DNA of 8,725 nt from Prevotellaceae bacterium (lineage in GTDB: Bacteria; Bacteroidota; Bacteroidia; Bacteroidales; UBA932): NCBI GenBank assembly GCA_031258915.1, contig JAIRMD010000072.1, forward strand, positions 1 to 8,725, in the 5' to 3' direction. Positions 6,147 through 8,725 of this stretch are shown one piece after another (position 1 is the first letter of the stretch; each line of letters begins with the position of its first letter). Below the pieces are notes generated by a model, which ran no database searches, was not told the origin of the DNA, and worked only from the letters and a program-made list of their open reading frames with translations. A program made the translations under genes and the position numbers.

Positions 6147-6605
6147 ATGATAAGCGCAAGTAGCATAGCACAAGTAGTAGAAAAGCTCATTGCCGGCAGC
6201 AGCCTGTTTTTGGTGGATGTAACGGTCAGCCCATTCAACGAAATAGAGGTGGTGGCGGATAAGCCCGAAGGCTTGAACGTTGAGGAGTGCGCCGAGATTA
6301 GCCGCGCAATTGAGGCCGCGTTTGACCGCGAAAAGGAGGATTACGAGCTTACGGTAAGCTCTCCGGGGCTTGGCGAGCCGCTGAAGGTGCTGCCGCAGTA
6401 CCAAAAGGCGCTGGGCAGGGAGGTGGAGGTTTTGCTGAAAAGCGGAGTGAAATTTATAGCTACGCTTACCGAAGCAACGGCCGAAAAGATAGCTGTGGAG
6501 TACACCAAAATGGAAGCTGTGGAGGGCAAAAAACGTAAGCAACCCGTTAAGTATGCACAGGAGCTGGAGTATGGTGAGGTGAAGTGGGTGAGGCTGAAGC
6601 TGTAG
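6147..6605 (+). CDS. rimP: Ribosome maturation factor RimP
   Basis: Helps assemble the head of the 30S subunit, acting on late 16S rRNA maturation in the cytoplasm. The 152-residue length is normal. The N-terminal alpha/beta domain (about 1-80) includes 'LFLVDVTVSPFNEIEVVAD' (20-38), 'ISRAIEAAFDREKEDYELTVSSPGL' from about residue 51 on, and the characteristic SPGLGEPL stretch. The C-terminal SH3-like barrel (about 85-152) contains 'GREVEVLLKSGVKFIATL'. The ATG at 6147 follows an A-rich stretch without Shine-Dalgarno. This is the first gene of the conserved rimP-nusA-infB operon and lies directly behind the predicted attenuator. nusA begins 77 nt after its stop. Confidence 0.93.
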   Translation: MISASSIAQVVEKLIAGSSLFLVDVTVSPFNEIEVVADKPEGLNVEECAEISRAIEAAFDREKEDYELTVSSPGLGEPLKVLPQYQKALGREVEVLLKSGVKFIATLTEATAEKIAVEYTKMEAVEGKKRKQPVKYAQELEYGEVKWVRLKL

Positions 6606-6634
6606 GAGTATAGGAGCTGTAGGAGCATTAGGAG
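6603..6634 (+). repeat. Four TAGGAG repeats in the rimP-nusA spacer
   Basis: TAGGAG occurs at 6603-6608, 6611-6616, 6620-6625 and 6629-6634, spaced 8, 9 and 9 bp apart, as a degenerate short tandem repeat. The first copy contains the rimP stop codon. The copies resemble Shine-Dalgarno cores but end nearly 50 nt before the nusA ATG, too far to act as its ribosome-binding site. Probably slipped-strand repeats; any function is unknown. Confidence 0.6.
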
Positions 6635-6682
6635 TATATGAAGCATAACAAGGAAGTCTGAAATCTGAATGAAATCTAAAAA

Positions 6683-7921
6683 ATGGAAAACATCAACTTA
6701 ACGGAAACATTTACCGAATTTAAGGAGCTTAAAAACATTGATCGCCCCACGATGGTAGGGGTGTTGGAGGATGTATTTCGCGGCACGCTGCTCAAGCTGT
6801 ACGGCAGCGACGACAACTTTGACATCATCATCAACATAGATAAGGGCGACTTTGAGATTTGGCGCAACCGCACAATCGTTGCCGACGATGCGCTGCATGA
6901 CGGCATTCACGAAATAACGCTTTCGGAAGCTCAAAAAATAGATGCAACGTATGAAGTAGGCGATGAGGTGACAGACGAGGTAAAACTGCAAAAGTTTGGC
7001 CGCCGCGCCGTGCTCGCGCTACGCCAAAACCTTGCAGGCCGCATTGCCGACATGGAAAAGTTGCAGCTCTACAACAAGTACACCGAGCGCATCGGTGAGC
7101 TGGTGGTGGGCGAGGTTTACCAAATTTGGAAAAAGGAAGCGCTCGTGCTGGACGATGAGGGCAACGAGCTGATACTCCCCAAAAGCGAGCAAATTCCGTT
7201 GGACTTCCTGCGCAAGGGCGATACCGTGCGCGCCGTGGTCTACAAGGTGGAGCTGCGCAACAATACTCCCGTCATTACGCTTTCGCGCAACGCCCCCGAA
7301 TTTTTGGAGCGCCTGTTTGAGATAGAAGTCCCCGAAATTTTTGACGGCATTATCACCATCAAAAAGATTGTCCGCGTGCCGGGCGAGCGAGCCAAAGTTG
7401 CGGTAGAATCCTACGATGAGCGCATTGACCCCGTAGGCGCGTGCGTGGGCATGAAAGGCGCTCGCATACACGGCATCGTGCGCGAGCTGAAGAACGAAAA
7501 TATTGACGTGATAAACTACACCGGCAACATCCAGCTGCTGGTGCAGCGGGCGCTAAGCCCCGCAAAAATCACCAGCACAAAAATCGACGAGGCCAACAAG
7601 CGCATAGAGGTGTACTTGCAGCCCAACGAAATATCAATGGCCATCGGTAAAGGAGGCCTCAACATCAGGCTGGCCAGCCAGCTGGTAGGCTACGAAATAG
7701 ATGTGTTCCGCGAGGATGTTGACCAGGAAGAGGATGTGAGCCTCGACGAGTTCTCCGACGAAATTGACGCATGGATTATTAGTGCGCTCAAGGCCATTGG
7801 CTGCGATACGGCCAAAAGCGTGCTGCGCATTTCGAAAGAAGATTTGGTGAAGCGCACCGACCTTGAGGAGGAAACAGTGGAGGACGTGGTGCGCATCCTC
7901 TCGGAAGAGTTTGAGGAGTAA
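6683..7921 (+). CDS. nusA: Transcription termination/antitermination factor NusA
   Basis: Binds RNA polymerase and nascent RNA, and affects pausing, intrinsic termination and antitermination. At 412 residues it is the compact form without the long acidic-repeat C-terminus of the E. coli protein. The N-terminal polymerase-binding domain covers about 1-125 and contains 'KFGRRAVLALRQNL' (104-117). The S1 domain is about 135-200 ('GELVVGEVYQIWKKEALV'). KH1 includes 'DPVGACVGMKGARI' with the GMKG loop at 256-259. KH2 includes 'ISMAIGKGGLNIRLA' with GKGG at 322-325. A short helical helix-hairpin-helix-like tail (about 360-412) ends in acidic residues. The ATG at 6683 gives the usual 'MENINLTETFTEFK'-type N-terminus. 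As second gene of the operon, its product could act on the hairpin ahead of rimP. infB follows 90 nt later. Confidence 0.96.
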   Translation: MENINLTETFTEFKELKNIDRPTMVGVLEDVFRGTLLKLYGSDDNFDIIINIDKGDFEIWRNRTIVADDALHDGIHEITLSEAQKIDATYEVGDEVTDEVKLQKFGRRAVLALRQNLAGRIADMEKLQLYNKYTERIGELVVGEVYQIWKKEALVLDDEGNELILPKSEQIPLDFLRKGDTVRAVVYKVELRNNTPVITLSRNAPEFLERLFEIEVPEIFDGIITIKKIVRVPGERAKVAVESYDERIDPVGACVGMKGARIHGIVRELKNENIDVINYTGNIQLLVQRALSPAKITSTKIDEANKRIEVYLQPNEISMAIGKGGLNIRLASQLVGYEIDVFREDVDQEEDVSLDEFSDEIDAWIISALKAIGCDTAKSVLRISKEDLVKRTDLEEETVEDVVRILSEEFEE

Positions 7922-8011
7922 TTCTGAGGAGTAGCAGTCAACGGGTATTTTGCTTTTATATAGTTTTGGTGCCGGGTACAACGGTACAGTTTTAGCATTT
8001 AAAATTTTTCT

Positions 8012-8725
8012 ATGTTGCAAACAGAAAATACGGTAAGATTAAATAAGGTTACCAGAGAGCTCAACTTAGGCCTTCACACCATTGTTGACTTTTTGGCGGG
8101 AAGAGGTATTGCCGTTGACGCCAACCCAAACGCCAAAATCTCGAAAGATGTTTACGCACTTCTTACCAAAGAATTTGGGAATGAGCAAAGCGTAAAAGAC
8201 AAGGAAGCTGCAAAAAAGGTGGTAGTGGCAGTGCAGAAGAAAGCCAAAGAAGCGGAAGAGCCAGCCGAACAGAAGCCGCTTATCGTCAAAGATACCTCTG
8301 TGCTTACGCCGGACAAGCCTGCCTTGCCGGAGCCTAAGGTAACGGGTGAAAAAATGGATGTAGAGGCTGCCTCCAAAGGTAAAAAAGCGACCGGTAAAGC
8401 TGCAGACGAAGCAAAAGAGCAAGCGCCAAAAAAGAAGGTGGAAAGCCCAAAACAGCCAAAAGCAAAACCATCAGAAGCAAAACAGCCAGAAGCAAAACCA
8501 CAGCAAAGAGAAGCCGAAGAGCATCCGGAAAAGATACAGCCGCAAGAAGAGCCGCAAGAAGGAGCTAAGCAGGCAGTAGCGCCGCAAGAGGAGAAGCGCG
8601 AAGCAAAGCAGGCAGTAGCGCCGCAAGAGGAAAAGCGCGAAGCAAAGCAGGCAGCAAAAGCGCAGGTAGCAAGGCTGCAGGTGGTGGAGGTGGAGCTTCA
8701 AGAGGACAAGGAAGAAGAAGCGCCG
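8012..8725 (+). CDS. infB: Translation initiation factor IF-2, N-terminal part (cut by window end)
   Basis: 238 codons run from the ATG at 8012 to the window edge without a stop. The start encodes an IF2_N-type domain ('VRLNKVTRELNLGLHTIVDFLAGRGI', about residues 8-33, continuing to about 56) as in Bacteroidota IF-2. It is followed by a long, charged, low-complexity linker rich in K, E, A, P and Q, with internal repeats. The GTPase and C-terminal fMet-tRNA-binding domains are expected beyond the window and are not seen. IF-2 brings formyl-Met-tRNA to the 30S subunit and promotes 50S joining. Its place after rimP and nusA is the classical order. A TAnnTTTG-like sequence (TAGTTTTG, 7961-7968) lies in the 90-nt spacer but lacks a matching -33, so read-through from the operon promoter is more likely. 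Confidence 0.95.
   Translation, partial: MLQTENTVRLNKVTRELNLGLHTIVDFLAGRGIAVDANPNAKISKDVYALLTKEFGNEQSVKDKEAAKKVVVAVQKKAKEAEEPAEQKPLIVKDTSVLTPDKPALPEPKVTGEKMDVEAASKGKKATGKAADEAKEQAPKKKVESPKQPKAKPSEAKQPEAKPQQREAEEHPEKIQPQEEPQEGAKQAVAPQEEKREAKQAVAPQEEKREAKQAAKAQVARLQVVEVELQEDKEEEAP
8567..8650 (+). repeat. 39-bp in-frame tandem repeat in the IF-2 linker
   Basis: Bases 8567-8605 and 8606-8644 encode the same 13 residues (KQAVAPQEEKREA) and differ at one silent position (GAG versus GAA). A third, degenerate copy starts at 8645 with KQA. The near-identity in DNA points to recent duplication within an already repetitive disordered linker. Length changes of 13 residues here should be tolerated. Confidence 0.85.

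Noticed and set aside
7961..7968. TAGTTTTG as an internal promoter for infB
   Set aside because: There is no TTG 17-23 nt upstream, and a chance match in an AT-rich spacer is likely.
8471..8701. Minus-strand Leu/Phe/Cys-rich frame resembling membrane segments
   Set aside because: It is the antisense of the Lys/Glu/Ala-rich IF-2 linker repeats; the hydrophobic look is a by-product of complementing K and E codons.

Overview
The window looks like a piece of chromosome from a member of the Bacteroidota, probably Bacteroidales-like. Four things point there: a type IX secretion (Por system) C-terminal sorting domain on the first gene; three upstream regions with the Bacteroidota promoter form (TTG about 18-20 nt before TAnnTTTG); start codons mostly without a Shine-Dalgarno sequence; and ArgS, Ffh, FolD, RimP, NusA and IF-2 proteins that read like Bacteroidota versions. 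Coding DNA looks GC-balanced to moderately GC-rich by eye, with AT-rich spacers. All genes found are on the + strand.

Layout. 1-183 is the end of a type IX-secreted protein, closed by a perfect 15-bp inverted repeat that overlaps its stop codon. 184-530 has no gene; it holds small palindromes of the GGGATGC / CCTACGG type and a good promoter for argS. argS (531-2303) is followed by a promoter and then, at 2378-2472, an array of six GCGT(G/C)ACGC near-palindromes at an exact 14-bp period. The array directly precedes an orphan P-loop ATPase of the archaeal-type predicted ATPase family (2501-3631). Next come ffh (3665-4993) and folD (5083-5964). A new promoter with a terminator-like leader hairpin opens rimP (6147-6605), nusA (6683-7921) and infB (from 8012, cut by the window end).

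How the genes fit together. Most of the window is core information processing: arginyl-tRNA charging (argS), co-translational membrane targeting (ffh), one-carbon folate metabolism for purine and formyl-Met-tRNA synthesis (folD), 30S maturation (rimP), transcription elongation and termination control (nusA) and translation initiation (infB). rimP-nusA-infB is the classical conserved operon, and its leader hairpin suggests attenuation.

The one accessory part is the repeat array plus the ATPase, wedged between argS and ffh. The array lies just downstream of a predicted promoter, so it should be transcribed as the ATPase leader, where it can fold into one long hairpin. That pairing of a structured 14-bp array with an ATPase of unknown role is the best candidate here for an undescribed system. 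Its function cannot be deduced from the sequence alone.
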